From an uncultured Arachnia sp. (GTDB lineage Bacteria; Actinomycetota; Actinomycetes; Propionibacteriales; Propionibacteriaceae), in NCBI GenBank assembly GCA_947499145.1, contig CANMNB010000003.1, forward strand, positions 277,560 to 341,559: 64,000 nt of DNA. Direction: 5' to 3'. The notes below the pieces were generated by a model. It searched no databases. It had not been told where the DNA came from and saw only the letters and a list, made by a program, of their open reading frames with translations. The translations under genes and the position numbers were made by a program. Positions 10,465-22,098 of the stretch are shown piece by piece. Position 1 is the first letter of the stretch. Each line of letters opens with the position of its first letter.

Positions 10465-13026
10465 ATGACTGCTGACGCCACCCAGCCCGCCGGCCTCCCC
10501 GACAAGCCAGCCCTCGAAGGGCTGGAGTCGAAGTGGAGCCAGGTCTGGCGCGACGAGAAGACCTACGCCTTCGAGCGCCCCGCCTCCCGCGAGGACGTCT
10601 TCAGCATCGACACCCCGCCCCCGACGGTCTCCGGCTCGCTGCACGTCGGGCACGTGTTCAGCTACACCCACACCGACCTCGTGGCGCGCTACCAGCGGAT
10701 GCGCGGCAAGCAGGTGTTCTACCCGATGGGCTGGGACGACAACGGCCTGCCCACGGAACGTCGCGTCCAGAACTACTACGGCGTCCGGTGCGACCCGTCG
10801 GTCCCCTTCGAGGCGGACTTCACGCCCCCGGCCAAACCGGATCCCAAGCGTCAGGCCGCGATCTCGCGCGCGAACTTCGTCGAGCTGTGCCACGAACTGA
10901 CCGCCATCGACGAGCAGGCCTTCGAGGACATGTGGCGCCAGCTCGGTCTCTCGGTGGACTGGGACACCCTCTACACCACCATCTCCGACGAGGCGCAGGC
11001 CGTCGCGCAGCGGGCGTTCCTGAGGAACCATGCCCGCGGCGAGGCCTACCTCAGCCATGCCCCGACGCTGTGGGACGTGACCTTCCACACCGCCGTGGCG
11101 CAGGCCGAGCTCGAGGCCCGCGAGTACCCGGGCGCCTACCACCGCGTCGCGTTCCACCGTGAGGACGGGGAGAACGTCTACATCGAGACCACCCGGCCCG
11201 AGCTGCTGGTCAGCGTGTGTGCCCTCATCGCGCACCCCGACGACGAGCGCTACCAGGACCTGTTCGGCAGCACCGTCACCTCCCCACTGTTCGGCGTCGA
11301 GATTCCCGTGCTGGCGCACCCGGCGGCGGAGCCCGACAAGGGCGCGGGCATCGCCATGTGCTGTACCTTCGGCGACCTGACCGACGTGTTGTGGTGGCGC
11401 GAGCTGAACCTGCCCACCCGGACCGTCATCGGCCGCGATGGCCGATTCGCCCTCGACCTGCCCGAGTGGGTCGAGAACCCGGCGGCGTATGAACCGCTCG
11501 CCGGCAAGACCGTCTTCAGCGCCCGCGAGGCCACGGTCCAGATGCTGCGCGACTCTGGCGACCTGGACGGCGACCCGAAGGCCACGACCCGCATGGCCAA
11601 CTTCTACGAGAAGGGCGACAAGCCCCTCGAGATCGTCGCCACCCGCCAGTGGTACATCCGCAATGGCGGCCGGGACCAGGACCTCAAGGCCGCGCTCGTG
11701 GCCCGTGGGGACGAGCTGAAGTGGGTGCCTGACCACATGCGCCACCGCTACGAGAACTGGGTGAGCGGCCTCAACGGCGACTGGCTCATCTCCCGACAGC
11801 GGTTCTTCGGAGTACCGTTCCCGTTGTGGTACCCGATCACCGAGGAGGGGGAGCCGGACTACGACCATCCCATTCTCGCCTCCGAACAGGCCCTCCCGAT
11901 CGACCCGGTCACCGCCGTGCCGCCGGGATACTCGGAGGACCAGCGTGGCGTCCCGGGTGGCTTCATGGCGGATCCCGACGTCATGGACACCTGGGCGACA
12001 TCCTCCCTCACCCCACAGATCGCCTGCGGGTGGGAACGCGACGAGGAACTGTTCAACCTCACCTTCCCCATGGACCTGGCACCCCAGGCCCACGACATCA
12101 TCCGCACCTGGCTGTTCAGCAGGATCGTGCGCTCCCACCTGGAGCACGACGCCCTGCCCTGGAAGCGCGCCACCATCTCCGGCTTCGTGACGGACCCGGA
12201 CCGCAAGAAGATGAGCAAGTCCAAGGGCAACGTCGTCGTCCCCACCGACATCCTGGACCGGTTCGGCTCCGACGCCGTCCGGTGGCGCGCCGCCATGGCC
12301 CGCCCCGGTCAGGATTCGCCGTTCGACGAGTCCCAGATGAAGGTCGGACGTCGACTGGCCATGAAGATCCTGAACGCCAGCAAGTTCGTGATCTCCCTGT
12401 CCGAGGGCGCCGGCGGCCTGGAGGCCGTGACCAACCCCGTCGACACGGCCATGCTGGCCGGGCTGCGCGACGTCGTCGCGGAGGCAACGGCGTCGTTCGA
12501 GGCGTTCGACTACAGCTCGGCGTTGGAGCAGGCCGAGACGTTCTTCTGGTCGTTCTGCGACGACTACCTCGAGCTGGTCAAGGAGCGCGCGTACGGGAGC
12601 CACTCCTCCGCCGCGGAACAGGGCTCCGCACGAGCCGCCCTGGGGCTCGCGCTGGACGTCCAGCAGCGCCTCTTCGCGCCGTTCATGCCGTTCGTGACCG
12701 AGGAGACCTGGAGCTGGACCCATACAGACTCCATCCACCGTGCGGCGTGGCCGGGCGTCGACGAGCTGGCGATCGACGGGGACCCGGCGCTTCTCGCTGA
12801 CGTCGCCGCCGCCCTCATCGGCATCCGGGGAGCCAAGTCCAATGCCAAGGTCTCGATGCGCACGGAGGTCACGAGCGCCGCGTTCACCGGACCGGAAGAG
12901 GTGCTCGGCCGGCTCCAGCGGATCGAGGACGACCTTCGGGCCGTGGGTCGACTGACCGGCGACGTCACGTGGGCGCCGGGCGGGGACTCACTGGCCGTGG
13001 ACGTGGAGCTGGCTGACGCGACGTGA
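10465..13026 (+). CDS. valS: Valyl-tRNA synthetase
   Basis: An 853-residue class I aminoacyl-tRNA synthetase that charges tRNA-Val and edits mischarged Thr. It has HVGH (HIGH motif) at residues 60-63 and KMSKSKG at about 582-588; the CP1 editing domain lies between (TTRPELL). The C-terminal coiled-coil arm is short, so the protein is at the lower end of the usual 850-950 range. A much longer upstream in-frame extension (from 10147) is rejected because it overlaps the DsbA-like gene and lacks family similarity. Its stop overlaps the next gene's GTG. Confidence 0.96.
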   Translation: MTADATQPAGLPDKPALEGLESKWSQVWRDEKTYAFERPASREDVFSIDTPPPTVSGSLHVGHVFSYTHTDLVARYQRMRGKQVFYPMGWDDNGLPTERRVQNYYGVRCDPSVPFEADFTPPAKPDPKRQAAISRANFVELCHELTAIDEQAFEDMWRQLGLSVDWDTLYTTISDEAQAVAQRAFLRNHARGEAYLSHAPTLWDVTFHTAVAQAELEAREYPGAYHRVAFHREDGENVYIETTRPELLVSVCALIAHPDDERYQDLFGSTVTSPLFGVEIPVLAHPAAEPDKGAGIAMCCTFGDLTDVLWWRELNLPTRTVIGRDGRFALDLPEWVENPAAYEPLAGKTVFSAREATVQMLRDSGDLDGDPKATTRMANFYEKGDKPLEIVATRQWYIRNGGRDQDLKAALVARGDELKWVPDHMRHRYENWVSGLNGDWLISRQRFFGVPFPLWYPITEEGEPDYDHPILASEQALPIDPVTAVPPGYSEDQRGVPGGFMADPDVMDTWATSSLTPQIACGWERDEELFNLTFPMDLAPQAHDIIRTWLFSRIVRSHLEHDALPWKRATISGFVTDPDRKKMSKSKGNVVVPTDILDRFGSDAVRWRAAMARPGQDSPFDESQMKVGRRLAMKILNASKFVISLSEGAGGLEAVTNPVDTAMLAGLRDVVAEATASFEAFDYSSALEQAETFFWSFCDDYLELVKERAYGSHSSAAEQGSARAALGLALDVQQRLFAPFMPFVTEETWSWTHTDSIHRAAWPGVDELAIDGDPALLADVAAALIGIRGAKSNAKVSMRTEVTSAAFTGPEEVLGRLQRIEDDLRAVGRLTGDVTWAPGGDSLAVDVELADAT

Positions 13027-14015
13027 CCCCTGCGCTCGGCATCGGGAAGGAAACGGCGGAGGCGTGGGCCGGGGCGTGCGTCGCCGCGCTCTCGACCCCG
13101 TTCCCCTACGCGAGTGGCCACGTCTCGCTGGGACCGGACGACCTGGACGTCAACCCGTTCCAGCTCCACCCGGCCTTCCACGGCTGCCTGGACTGGCATT
13201 CGAGCTGCCACATGCAATGGTCGCTGTTGCAGCTACGGCCAGCCCTTGGGAGAAAGGCCAGGAGTGAGGTCGACGAGCTCCTCGACGACCGCTTGAACCA
13301 CGACGCCATCCAGGTCGAGGTGGGCTATGTGCGACGTCACCCCTCGTTCGAGCGTCCCTACGGGTGGGTGTGGGCCCTGATGCTCGCGGCCGCGGCGCGT
13401 GACACGAGGTGGGAGACCGCCGTCGCCCCGCTGGCCCACCACCTCGGAGCCGCCGTGCTGGCTTGGCTCCCAACCCTTCCCCTGCCCGTCCGACATGGCG
13501 TGCACGGCAACACGGCCCTGGCACTCCTGCTGGGTCTGCGGGCGGCCTCCGGCCTGGGGATGACCGAGCTCGAGGTGGCCATCCGCCACCACGCACGGCG
13601 GCTCTACGGAGATGACAAGCGTGCAGGCTGGGAACAGGAACCCTCGGCCCACGACTTCCTTTCACCCTCTCTCACCGAGGCGACCCTGATGGCCGAGGTC
13701 CTCGACGACCCCTCGGCATGGCTGACCGGGTTCCTGGAGGGGGTGACGTCGAGCGCGGTGCTCCAAGCTCCTCCCGACGTCACCGACGCGGATGGCCAGC
13801 TGGCCCATCTGGGAGGTCTCGCGATCAGCCGATCCTGGCTGCTGCGGCGTCTCTCACCACACGTACCGCCCCACCTGGCTAGCCAGTTCACGCGATCCGC
13901 GAACGCTCAATACGACGCCGTCGTCGATCGGATCACCTCCGGCGATTTCATGTCCACCCATTGGCTGGTCACCTTCGCGCTGCTTGCCACGGAGAGCGGG
14001 CCGTGGACGAACTGA
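13023..14015 (+). CDS. DUF2891 family protein
   Basis: A 330-residue cytosolic protein of the DUF2891 family, recognised from [18 protein letters not shown] and GWVWALML. The fold is probably an alpha/alpha toroid, but no reaction is known. GTG 13023 overlaps the valS stop (GTGA), so it is coupled to valS, and its own end overlaps the mpg start by 13 nt. Confidence 0.8.
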   Translation: MTPALGIGKETAEAWAGACVAALSTPFPYASGHVSLGPDDLDVNPFQLHPAFHGCLDWHSSCHMQWSLLQLRPALGRKARSEVDELLDDRLNHDAIQVEVGYVRRHPSFERPYGWVWALMLAAAARDTRWETAVAPLAHHLGAAVLAWLPTLPLPVRHGVHGNTALALLLGLRAASGLGMTELEVAIRHHARRLYGDDKRAGWEQEPSAHDFLSPSLTEATLMAEVLDDPSAWLTGFLEGVTSSAVLQAPPDVTDADGQLAHLGGLAISRSWLLRRLSPHVPPHLASQFTRSANAQYDAVVDRITSGDFMSTHWLVTFALLATESGPWTN

Positions 14016-14608
14016 CCTTCCTCCCCCGAGACTTCCTCACAGGTCCCGCCCGCGAGCTGGCGCCCCGCCTCCTCGGCTGCCACGTGGTCTCGGACGACGT
14101 GGTGCTCCGGATCACGGAGGTCGAGGCGTACGAGGGCGAGACGGACCCCGGCTCGCACGCCTACCGGGGCCGGACCGCCCGAAACGCCACCATGTTCGGA
14201 CCAGCGGGACACCTGTACGCCTACCGCCACATGGGCCTGCACTCCTGCTGCAACGTCGTGACATCGGTCGAGGGGCACGCGAACGCCGTCCTGCTGCGAG
14301 CGGGCGAGGTGGTGCGGGGAGTGGAGGTGGCGCGGGCCCGTCGCGCCGCGGCCGGCGTCACCCGACGCGACACGGACCTCGCCCAGGGACCCGGCCGCCT
14401 CACGGTGGCGTTGGGCATCACGTGGCGCGACGACGGCATCGACCTCTGCGCTCCCGACAGTTTGCTGCGGATCGCGGACAGGACGGGACCGGCCCCCGAC
14501 TGGGTGGCGGGGCCACGGATTGGGCTCAGGCCCGAGGCCACGGACCCTGAGCACCTCTGGCTGCGCTACTGGATCCCGGGTGACCCGACCGTCTCCCGAC
14601 GACGCTGA
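14003..14608 (+). CDS. mpg: DNA-3-methyladenine glycosylase (MPG/AAG type)
   Basis: A 201-residue base-excision-repair glycosylase that removes alkylated purines. Family signatures are ARELAPRLLGCHVV, ITEVEAYEGETDPGSHAYRG (with catalytic Glu and the intercalating region) and YAYRHMGLHSCCNVV; LAQGPGRLTVALGI lies near the end. It begins at GTG 14003 inside the end of the DUF2891 gene. The intergenic space to the convergent VKOR gene is only 4 nt. Confidence 0.93.
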   Translation: MDELTFLPRDFLTGPARELAPRLLGCHVVSDDVVLRITEVEAYEGETDPGSHAYRGRTARNATMFGPAGHLYAYRHMGLHSCCNVVTSVEGHANAVLLRAGEVVRGVEVARARRAAAGVTRRDTDLAQGPGRLTVALGITWRDDGIDLCAPDSLLRIADRTGPAPDWVAGPRIGLRPEATDPEHLWLRYWIPGDPTVSRRR

Positions 14609-14612
14609 CCCC

Positions 14613-15263
14613 TCAGAGGAAGGCGGGAGCCCAGCGCAGGATCTCCAGGATCAAGACGACCACGAGCCAGCCGATGAGGATGATGGTCAACCAGCCGCCC
14701 TTGACGAAGGCCACCGCCCGGCGGTGCTGCTCCGGGGACAGGAACAGGTTGTTCTCGAGGATGTTCCACTGCGTCATGGAGAAGAACACGAAAGTGGTGG
14801 CCAGGGTGACGAGGATGCACCACGGGCAGAGAGCCCCGATGACGTACGTGGACTGGAACAGCAGCCAGTAGGCGAAGATCACGCCCAGCAGGTACACCGC
14901 GTTGGCCGTGAACATGAACCACCGCGGGAACCGGACGCCCGAGAGCGAGGCCACCGCGATCGTCATGACAACAGGCTCGGAGATGAGCCCGAGGAACGCG
15001 TTCGGGAACCCGAACACCGCCGCCTGCCAGGTGAGGCCGACCTTCGCGCAGTCGAGGAACGGGTTGATCGAGCAGGACAGCTCGACGTTCGGGTCGGCCG
15101 CCAGAAGGATGGCGTCATAGGACAGCACGAACGAGGCGACGAGGCTGATGGTGGCGAACAGGAGCATTTCGCCGAAGAGGAACAGCCGGGAACGGCGCCA
15201 CTCCCCCTCGGTCAGTAGGTCCTCGCCGGTGGTGGTCTCGGCCATCGCCGTGTCGCTCGCCAT
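14613..15263 (-). CDS. Vitamin K epoxide reductase (VKOR) family protein
   Basis: A 216-residue polytopic membrane protein, the actinobacterial replacement for DsbB that re-oxidises DsbA-type proteins with menaquinone. The active-site CPWC lies in GALCPWCILV, and the loop cysteines are in CSINPFLDCAKVG. There is no fused thioredoxin domain. ATG 15263 is chosen over an upstream in-frame Met because it is followed by an ordinary soluble N-terminus and then the first helix. The likely partner is the DsbA-like protein at 9630-10421. Confidence 0.9.
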   Translation of the reverse strand: MASDTAMAETTTGEDLLTEGEWRRSRLFLFGEMLLFATISLVASFVLSYDAILLAADPNVELSCSINPFLDCAKVGLTWQAAVFGFPNAFLGLISEPVVMTIAVASLSGVRFPRWFMFTANAVYLLGVIFAYWLLFQSTYVIGALCPWCILVTLATTFVFFSMTQWNILENNLFLSPEQHRRAVAFVKGGWLTIILIGWLVVVLILEILRWAPAFL

Positions 15264-15368
15264 GCACGTCCCCTCGGGTCCCGCCTCATGCCCTCTTCCG
15301 GGCGCACCCCAAGGTACCGCGAGCATCAGGGGCTTCGGTAGCCGCCCACCGCGAGGGGCCGCCGGGGT

Positions 15369-17099
15369 TCACCGGCCTCGGGAGGACGCATCCCTCTCCA
15401 CGGCCATGACGCGTGGTGTCCCGTCGTCGAAGCCCACGACGACGACGTCCCGCCCCACATGACCCTGCAGGGCCGCCAGCAGCGTCCCCGGCTCCCACTG
15501 GACCGCATCGCTCGACTCCCAGACCTCGACGGGGCACCCGGCTTCGGAGAGGACACGTCGGGCGTCCGGGGCGTCGCCCCCGATGAACACCACCGACCGC
15601 GGCACCGGCACCAGGTCGCCCACCTCATCTCCAGCTGCCGTTGAACGCTCCGCGCGCACCAGGAGACCGTGGTAGAGCGCGACCGCAGCGGCGGCGACGA
15701 GGACCCCCAGTCCGTAGCGCAACGACCGGAGCGTCGCCGGGCCGAACTGGGTGTCGATGGCGTCCTGCAGCAACGTGAAGACGACGGTGATGAGCGACAC
15801 GATCGCGGCGATGGCCGAGACCCCCAGGACGATGGCCAGGAACACCCGGCGGGAGGGCGACGTCGTCTCATCCCGGGGACTCTCCCGCAGAGCCCTCTGG
15901 GCCAACCTCCAGTGCAGCCACCAGACGGGGACACCCACCACGAGGAGGGTGATGGCCGCCAAGAGGGTGTTGAGGGTGGACATCCCGATGTCGATGCCCG
16001 GTGTGACGGCCTCGATCAAGGCCACGATCACGGTGCCGACTCCCGCGGCTGTGGCCGCCAGCCCCAGGCCGGCGACGAGGTACTCGTAGACTCGTCGCAC
16101 CTCCGGGCGCCCGGGCAATTGGCCGAGCACACTGCGGTGGTACCACCACAGGACCAGCCCGATCAGCAGCGCCGACAGCTGGGTGGGGGCGGAGGCGAAG
16201 TGCTGCGCCGCGGCTGCTCCACCGGGATCTCCGACCAGCCAGACGAGGAGCGTCCACCCGAGGAGGGTCCCGGACACGAGCGCCATGACCAGCGCCCCGG
16301 CGACTCCCACGAGCAGGACCGCCGCCAGCCAGATGGTGTCGCGGTGCCGGCGAAGTCCGTGCGCCACCCAGTACCAGACCCAGAGCGCGACACCCGCGAC
16401 GAAGGTTGCGGCGGCCTCGCCCAGCACGGACCTGGGCTCTCCGATGACGAGGGGACGCAACAGCAGCACCTCGAGTGATGTCCCCAGCAGGTAGACGCCG
16501 CCGCTGGCCATGAGCACCAGGCCCACGACGGAACCGCCGAGGATGTGGAAGGAGTCGGTGCCCTCGGCGAGCGATGTACGCGCCCACCACCAGTGGGCGG
16601 CCCAGGCGGTACCCCACACGATGAGGGATGCTGCGGCGTCGGCGTCCAGCTCGACGTCCGCCACGAGAGCCTGGATCACGCCCTGCAGGCTGACCGCTGT
16701 CACCGTCGCCGTGACCAGTGCCATCAGGGTGAGGTAGACCACGGTCCATGCTGAGTGGCGTTCGGCAGGGTCGCGCCGGTGCGAGGTCAGCGTCCACCAC
16801 AGCAACAGCCCCGTGGCCGGGGCGCCGACGAGGACGAAGGCCCAGGCCTGCGCCAGCAGGAAGGCACCGTCCTCCCAGGCAGCGGGTCGTGACCCAAGGA
16901 GCCGGGCGATCAGCTCGCTGGCGCCGAGGCAGGTGACGATGACGAGCGCGAAGAGGATGAGGTACTGGAAGAAGCGCCGGACGCTGCGTGGATCCATCCG
17001 ATCGTGCGATCCCCGACGGCGCACCGCCGAGACGACGAGACCGGCGGCACCGGCCAGCAACCCGACCATGACAACAGTGACCACTACCCCGATGACCAT
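15369..17099 (-). CDS. DUF5671 domain membrane protein
   Basis: A 576-residue integral membrane protein with about 13-14 hydrophobic helices. It appears to be built from repeated DUF5671-like units (RRFFQYLILFALVIVTCLGA, then LRHRDTIWLA-type and RRVYEYLVAGLGLAATAAG repeats, each begun by a basic-aromatic stretch). A soluble C-terminal domain of about 90 residues resembles a small Rossmann unit. The function is unknown. ATG 17099 excludes a low-complexity Ser/Pro N-terminal run. It lies 7 nt after the small anchored protein upstream, so they are probably co-transcribed. Confidence 0.7.
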   Translation of the reverse strand: MVIGVVVTVVMVGLLAGAAGLVVSAVRRRGSHDRMDPRSVRRFFQYLILFALVIVTCLGASELIARLLGSRPAAWEDGAFLLAQAWAFVLVGAPATGLLLWWTLTSHRRDPAERHSAWTVVYLTLMALVTATVTAVSLQGVIQALVADVELDADAAASLIVWGTAWAAHWWWARTSLAEGTDSFHILGGSVVGLVLMASGGVYLLGTSLEVLLLRPLVIGEPRSVLGEAAATFVAGVALWVWYWVAHGLRRHRDTIWLAAVLLVGVAGALVMALVSGTLLGWTLLVWLVGDPGGAAAAQHFASAPTQLSALLIGLVLWWYHRSVLGQLPGRPEVRRVYEYLVAGLGLAATAAGVGTVIVALIEAVTPGIDIGMSTLNTLLAAITLLVVGVPVWWLHWRLAQRALRESPRDETTSPSRRVFLAIVLGVSAIAAIVSLITVVFTLLQDAIDTQFGPATLRSLRYGLGVLVAAAAVALYHGLLVRAERSTAAGDEVGDLVPVPRSVVFIGGDAPDARRVLSEAGCPVEVWESSDAVQWEPGTLLAALQGHVGRDVVVVGFDDGTPRVMAVERDASSRGR

Positions 17100-17106
17100 G
17101 TCGGCC

Positions 17107-17532
17107 TCACTTGCACTTGTAGACGGGCCACGGCTCCCCCGTGACCATCCAGCCGTCCCCGACGCGCTCGAGCTCGAATCGCTCGCGGTGCGACCAGGAG
17201 TCGAAGAGACCCTGCCCGTGCTCGGTGATCTCGACGACGACGGTGGCGGTGTCGCCGCGCTCGTCACTCTCGACGATGGAGAGCGACACGCGCGACGGCA
17301 CGTACATTTCTCGCAGGGGCGCGATGCACCCCAGTTCGGGATCCAGCACCTCCTCGACCGTCTCGTCGTCGTGGTTCACCAGCGCGGTGACGTAGGCCTG
17401 GACCGTACCGTCGGGCGTGGAGAGGTCCATGGTGGGGTTCTCTCGGGTCGTCGCGACAACGCCCGCCACCACGGCGAGCACTACCACCAGCGCACCGATG
17501 ACGGCGAGGACGACGTTCGACCTGCTGGTCAT
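17107..17532 (-). CDS. Membrane-anchored hypothetical protein
   Basis: A 141-residue protein with an N-terminal hydrophobic anchor (residues ~7-27) and an extracytoplasmic domain of ~110 residues with the NTF2/DUF4878-like pattern (DGTVQAYVTALVNHDDETVE, ending in WMVTGEPWPVYKCK). No enzymatic motif is visible. It is probably in one transcript with the DUF5671 protein. Confidence 0.65.
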   Translation of the reverse strand: MTSRSNVVLAVIGALVVVLAVVAGVVATTRENPTMDLSTPDGTVQAYVTALVNHDDETVEEVLDPELGCIAPLREMYVPSRVSLSIVESDERGDTATVVVEITEHGQGLFDSWSHRERFELERVGDGWMVTGEPWPVYKCK

Positions 17533-17588
17533 GCTCCCAGTATCCGCCTATACGGCCAACGGCGACGACGAACAGGTGAAGGCCAGAC

Positions 17589-18836
17589 CTAGAGTCCCAG
17601 TCTCGTCACGTAGGCGTTGCGGAACCGGCCCTGCGGGTCCAGCCGGGCACGCAGCTCGCGGAAGTCCGACCACCGCGGGTAGCGGCCGGCGACCGTCGCG
17701 CCGCCCATCGTGAACACCTTGCCCCAGTGTGGGCGCGCAGTCTCCGGCAGCGCCGCCTCCAGCCTGGGCAGGAGTGCGCGGACGGCATCCTCATCGGGAT
17801 GCCAGGTGAAGTGGAGCCCCACCGTGTCCGCGCCGTGGGCGGGCGAGAGCCACAGGTCATCGGCCGCCATGGTCCGGATCTCGCTGACGTAGAGCAGGGG
17901 TGCGATCTCCGTGGCCATGGCCGCCACCGCCTCGATGGCCCGGACGGCGTCCCCGCGCGGCACGAGGAACTCCGACTGCAGCTCGGCCCCGACGGACGGG
18001 GTGAACTCCAGGCGGAAGTGCGGCAGCCGGTCGAACCACGGCCCGAACTCCCCCAGCTGCGGCGTGCAGGGTTCCGGGTCGATCCCGGGGATGGGGTGAC
18101 GCTTGCCGTCGGCCGCACGTCCACCCGCAGCAGCGATCGCCTCGACATCCATCTCGCCCGCCGACTTCACCCACACCTGGTTCACGGATTCTGGGTCCTG
18201 CCATGTCGTGAACAGGCTGACGCTGTCGCCGGCGCCCGTGATGGCATCGAGATCCGCCAGCACCGTCTCCAGGTGCACGGCCTCGAAGACCCGTTGCGAC
18301 ACGGGCACGGCGGGCACGACGTCGAGCTGGACGTGCGTGATCACCCCGAGGGAACCGAGTCCCACGACGGCGCCGTCGAAGTCGGCGTCGCCGCGCTCGA
18401 GTCGCACCAGCTCCCCGCCACCGTCGACGAGTTCGAGCGCCGATACCTGGGTGGCCAGCGACCCGATCCTGTCGCCGGAGCCGTGAGTGCCGGTCTGGAC
18501 GGCTCCCGCCACGGAGATGTGAGGTAGGGAGGCCAGGTTGGTCAGGGCGACGCCCGCCTCCTCCAGCGCGGGTACCAGGTCTCCGTAGCGCAACCACGCG
18601 GGCACGCGGAACGTCGAGTCATCGACACGGACCGGGCCCTCGGACTGCAGGGAGGCAAGCGAGACCTGGACGCCCGTGGTGTCCGCGATGTCGTTGAAGC
18701 AGTGCCGCGACCCCACCACCCGCACCGCAGGCTCTGAACTCACCAGCTCCTGGAGCTCCGCCACTGTCCGTGGCTCCGCCACCGCTTGGGCCCGGTAGGT
18801 GACGTTGCCGGCCCAGTTCCTCTTCACGTCACCCAT
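17589..18836 (-). CDS. FAD-binding oxidoreductase, alditol oxidase (AldO)-like
   Basis: A 415-residue flavoprotein of the VAO/ALO family that oxidises polyols (xylitol, sorbitol) with O2. The N-terminal FAD domain has RVVGSRHCFNDIADT, with the His used for covalent FAD attachment in alditol oxidase. HGSGDRIGSLATQV follows, and an ALO C-terminal domain ends in HWGKVF and YPRWSDFRELRARLDPQGRFRN. Its start overlaps the tricorn stop by 8 nt. The precise substrate is not decided by sequence. Confidence 0.82.
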   Translation of the reverse strand: MGDVKRNWAGNVTYRAQAVAEPRTVAELQELVSSEPAVRVVGSRHCFNDIADTTGVQVSLASLQSEGPVRVDDSTFRVPAWLRYGDLVPALEEAGVALTNLASLPHISVAGAVQTGTHGSGDRIGSLATQVSALELVDGGGELVRLERGDADFDGAVVGLGSLGVITHVQLDVVPAVPVSQRVFEAVHLETVLADLDAITGAGDSVSLFTTWQDPESVNQVWVKSAGEMDVEAIAAAGGRAADGKRHPIPGIDPEPCTPQLGEFGPWFDRLPHFRLEFTPSVGAELQSEFLVPRGDAVRAIEAVAAMATEIAPLLYVSEIRTMAADDLWLSPAHGADTVGLHFTWHPDEDAVRALLPRLEAALPETARPHWGKVFTMGGATVAGRYPRWSDFRELRARLDPQGRFRNAYVTRLGL

Positions 18837-21800
18837 CCTTGCGGCCTCCGCGCGGGGCCTCGAAGGCGGGCGGAGTCGATGCCGGCTTCCTCCCGAGGCG
18901 GTCCAGCGCCTCCTGGATCGCGACGTCCAGCTGCCGGTCGGAATCCGACTCCCAGTCGGCCGGGTCCAGGGCGACCTCGATGTCTGGGTCGGTGCCGTGG
19001 TTCTCCAGCCCGAAGCCGTGCTTGTCGAAGGCATGGGCGTAGCGGGGCTGGGTCACCTCCGTGCCGTCGACCAGCACGAACCGCCCGTCGATGCCGACGA
19101 CGCCGCCCCAGCTGCGCTCCCCGATGACGGGCCCGAGGTCCAGGTTCTGCGCCGCACCCGTGACGATGTCGCCGTCGGACCCGGCATAGGAGTTCGTGAC
19201 GAAGACCAGTGGGCCGCGCATGCCCTGGGTGGGGTAGGTGAAGGGTTCGTCGAAGTGCCGGCCGAACCCCCACCCGATCACCCTGCGAGCCAGTCGCTCG
19301 ATGATGAGCTCGGAGGTGTGCCCGCCGGCGTTGTAGCGGACGTCGACGACCACCGCCTCGCAGCGAGCCGCCTTCTCGATGAGCCGGTGGAACTCCGCCC
19401 AGCCCGGCGCGGTCATGTCCGGGACGTGGACATACCCGATCCGACCCTCGGACCGCTCGGCGACGTAGGCCGCGCGACCGGCGACCCACTCGTGGTAGCG
19501 CAGGCTTGCCTCGGAGGCCAGGGGGACGACGGCGACGCGACGCTTCATCCGCCCGCGAACCAGCGTCAGTTCGACGACCTTCTCCGCCGACCCCTGGAGC
19601 AGGACACCGATGTCCGGCACCTCCGAGGTCGGTCGACCGTCCACGGCGACGATGACGTCTCCCTCCTCGGCAGCGACACCGGCCGCGCGCAGCGGCGAGC
19701 GGGCCGAAGGGTCCGACGACTCGCCGGGCAGGATTCGCTTGATGACCACCTCACCCTTGGCGTTGCGTCCGAACTCGGCCCCCAGCCAACCCACGCGGGG
19801 CGCGTCGTCCCCGTGAGACGGCGGGGAGACATAGGCGTGGGACGTGTTGAGCTCCCCGACCGTCTCCCACAGCACGTCCACCAGGTCGTCGTGGGTGGCA
19901 ATCTCCTCGACCAACGGGCGGTAGGCCGCCGTCACGGCCATCCAGTCGATGCCGTCCATGTCCTCGCGCCAGTAGTGGTCGCGCATGAGGCGGGCGTTCT
20001 CGTCGAACATCTGGCGCCACTCGTCGCGCGGGTTGACCACACGCCGCAACCGGGTGAGGTCGACGGCGATCTTCGCGTCGTCCTCCTCCGCCTTGGCATC
20101 CGAGGCCTGGACCCACAGGTCGTCCCCGTTGCGCACCACGAGGTGCTTGCCGTCGCCGCTGACGCGTGCACGGTCGCAGGCCTCGACGACGACGACGAGC
20201 TTGCGCTTCGTGACGTCATAGTGCTCGATCGAGTCCTTCGCCTCGTCCCCGGAGACGCGGCCGTCACCGATCTCACCGGTGTAGGAGGATCGGCGGCGCC
20301 ACAGAACGCCGTGGTGGGAGGTCTGCAGGTCGGTGTAGCGCCCGGACGGCACGGGGAGCGGGACCATGCGATCCTCCGCTCCGTCGAGGTCGAAGACAAC
20401 CACCTCCGGCTTGCTCTCCTCCTCGCCCTTTGTCTCCTTGGCCTTCGGGTCGTCGGACTTGCCCTTCTCGTCGTCGTCCTCCCCGACGGCCCAACCGTCC
20501 GCCGAAGGGCCGAACGGCGCCGGGTCCTCCGCGCGCAGCGGGATCACGAACGGCCGCGTGGTGTTGGTGAACGACAGGTCGAAGGTGAGCTCGTCGTAGG
20601 TGGGATCGATCGTCCTGTTGGACAGGAAGTAGAGGAACTTCCCGTCCAGGCTGAAGGCCGGGGAGAAGTCGTTGAACTGGCCGCGGGTCAGCTCGAAGGC
20701 GGTGTTCTCGGTGAGGTCGTAGCCGACCAGGCGACCGAGGAGGCCCTCGTTGGCGATCGCCTCGCGCCACACCAGGTACCGGCCGTCGGGTGAGAACACC
20801 AGCCCGGTGGCCTCGCCGTTGGCGGAACGCCCCAGCCGCTTCACCGACCCACGAGCGACGTCGACGGCGTGGATGGCCCCGTCGTGGCTGGCCACGGCAA
20901 CCCGGGTTCCCTCGGCGTCGGAGGCCAGCGCCAGGACGCGCCCGAGCTTGCCCTGGGCGAGGCGACGCGGGTCGCCGTCACCGTCGAGGGCCATGATCTC
21001 CAGGCAGTCCTCCCCCTCGGCGTCGGTGGCCCAGACGGCCTTGCCGGACGAGCCGAGGACCAGGGGCTCCCGGATCCGGACCCCGGGCAGGTCGCTGAGC
21101 GCCCGCGCCGGGCCGCCGCGGTGGGTGAGGTACCAGGCGGAGCCGCGCCAGTCGAGGACCGAGCCGTCCCCGCCGTGGTCGGGCCAGAAGGTTTCGAGTC
21201 GCTCGGTGGGGGACAACACCTCGGGTGCGGGGTCGGCCACTCCCAGAACCACGTCCAGGCGGCGCGGCCGGGCGTCGAGGTCATCGAGCACGAACAGCTG
21301 GCCGCGCGAGTGGTGGACGATGCGACTGCCGTCTGTGGTGGCATCACGCACATAGCCGTCCGCGAACGAGTGCCGTGTGTGCTGGCGCAGGTCAGTCCCG
21401 TCGGGGGCGACGGAGTACACCTGCGCCTGCTCGTCGGGGTTGCCGGGCAGGGCGGCCCCGAGGTCGGAGGTGAACAGGATGCGCTCCCCGTGCCACTGGG
21501 GCATGTGCAGGCTCGCCGCCTCGTCCGGCAGCAGCCGCTCCCACCGCTTGCGCTTGGCGTCCGAGACCCACGCGCGCACGGCCATGCCGCCGCGGTAGCG
21601 CTTCCAGCCTTCCGGGCCGCGGTAGTTGGGTGATGCCACGACGACCCGGCCCTTCGGACCCACCGACGCGTCCATCGCCGGGCCCCACGGGAGACGCTCC
21701 ACGTCGCCGTCGAGGGAGACCGAGTACAGGTGGGTCAGCGACCAGGAGTGATCGGCGTGGTCGGAGGCCACGAGCACGTGCTCGTCGTCCAGCCAGCCCG

Positions 21801-22071
21801 AGACTCGCATGCGGCGCGCGCCGATCCAGGTCAAGCGTCGACGCTGGCCGCTCAGTTCTATGACGTGGACGTCCTGGCCGCCGTGGATGCTGCTGATGAA
21901 CGCGACCCGCTGCCCGTCCGGTGAGAAGCGCGGGGTGCGCGGCGGATGCTCGTCGGCGGTCAAGCGATGCGCCCGACCACCCTGGATGGTGGTGAGCCAG
22001 AGGTCGTCGGCAGCGACGAACACGACGTTGTCGCCGTGGATGTGGGGGTACCTGAGATAGCCGCGCGTCAT
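18829..22071 (-). CDS. Tricorn protease (S41 family)
   Basis: A 1,080-residue cytosolic peptidase. An N-terminal six-blade beta-propeller (repeats such as [11 protein letters not shown] and [11 protein letters not shown]) and a second propeller precede the C1 domain, a PDZ domain (about residues 755-850) and the S41 catalytic core. Catalytic-region motifs are [12 protein letters not shown] and [10 protein letters not shown] with the nucleophile Ser, and the SHAYVS segment supplies the His. A highly charged Glu/Lys/Asp linker (residues ~530-560) is unusual but common in actinobacterial tricorn. ATG 22071 is chosen because [19 protein letters not shown] is the family N-terminus. Confidence 0.93.
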   Translation of the reverse strand: MTRGYLRYPHIHGDNVVFVAADDLWLTTIQGGRAHRLTADEHPPRTPRFSPDGQRVAFISSIHGGQDVHVIELSGQRRRLTWIGARRMRVSGWLDDEHVLVASDHADHSWSLTHLYSVSLDGDVERLPWGPAMDASVGPKGRVVVASPNYRGPEGWKRYRGGMAVRAWVSDAKRKRWERLLPDEAASLHMPQWHGERILFTSDLGAALPGNPDEQAQVYSVAPDGTDLRQHTRHSFADGYVRDATTDGSRIVHHSRGQLFVLDDLDARPRRLDVVLGVADPAPEVLSPTERLETFWPDHGGDGSVLDWRGSAWYLTHRGGPARALSDLPGVRIREPLVLGSSGKAVWATDAEGEDCLEIMALDGDGDPRRLAQGKLGRVLALASDAEGTRVAVASHDGAIHAVDVARGSVKRLGRSANGEATGLVFSPDGRYLVWREAIANEGLLGRLVGYDLTENTAFELTRGQFNDFSPAFSLDGKFLYFLSNRTIDPTYDELTFDLSFTNTTRPFVIPLRAEDPAPFGPSADGWAVGEDDDEKGKSDDPKAKETKGEEESKPEVVVFDLDGAEDRMVPLPVPSGRYTDLQTSHHGVLWRRRSSYTGEIGDGRVSGDEAKDSIEHYDVTKRKLVVVVEACDRARVSGDGKHLVVRNGDDLWVQASDAKAEEDDAKIAVDLTRLRRVVNPRDEWRQMFDENARLMRDHYWREDMDGIDWMAVTAAYRPLVEEIATHDDLVDVLWETVGELNTSHAYVSPPSHGDDAPRVGWLGAEFGRNAKGEVVIKRILPGESSDPSARSPLRAAGVAAEEGDVIVAVDGRPTSEVPDIGVLLQGSAEKVVELTLVRGRMKRRVAVVPLASEASLRYHEWVAGRAAYVAERSEGRIGYVHVPDMTAPGWAEFHRLIEKAARCEAVVVDVRYNAGGHTSELIIERLARRVIGWGFGRHFDEPFTYPTQGMRGPLVFVTNSYAGSDGDIVTGAAQNLDLGPVIGERSWGGVVGIDGRFVLVDGTEVTQPRYAHAFDKHGFGLENHGTDPDIEVALDPADWESDSDRQLDVAIQEALDRLGRKPASTPPAFEAPRGGRKDG

Positions 22072-22098
22072 GCGCCCAAACCTACCCCGCGAGGGCAC

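Noticed and set aside
10444..12738. A 764-codon open frame on the minus strand
   Set aside because: It lies wholly opposite valS; long antisense frames are expected at very high GC3, and the translation has no family resemblance.
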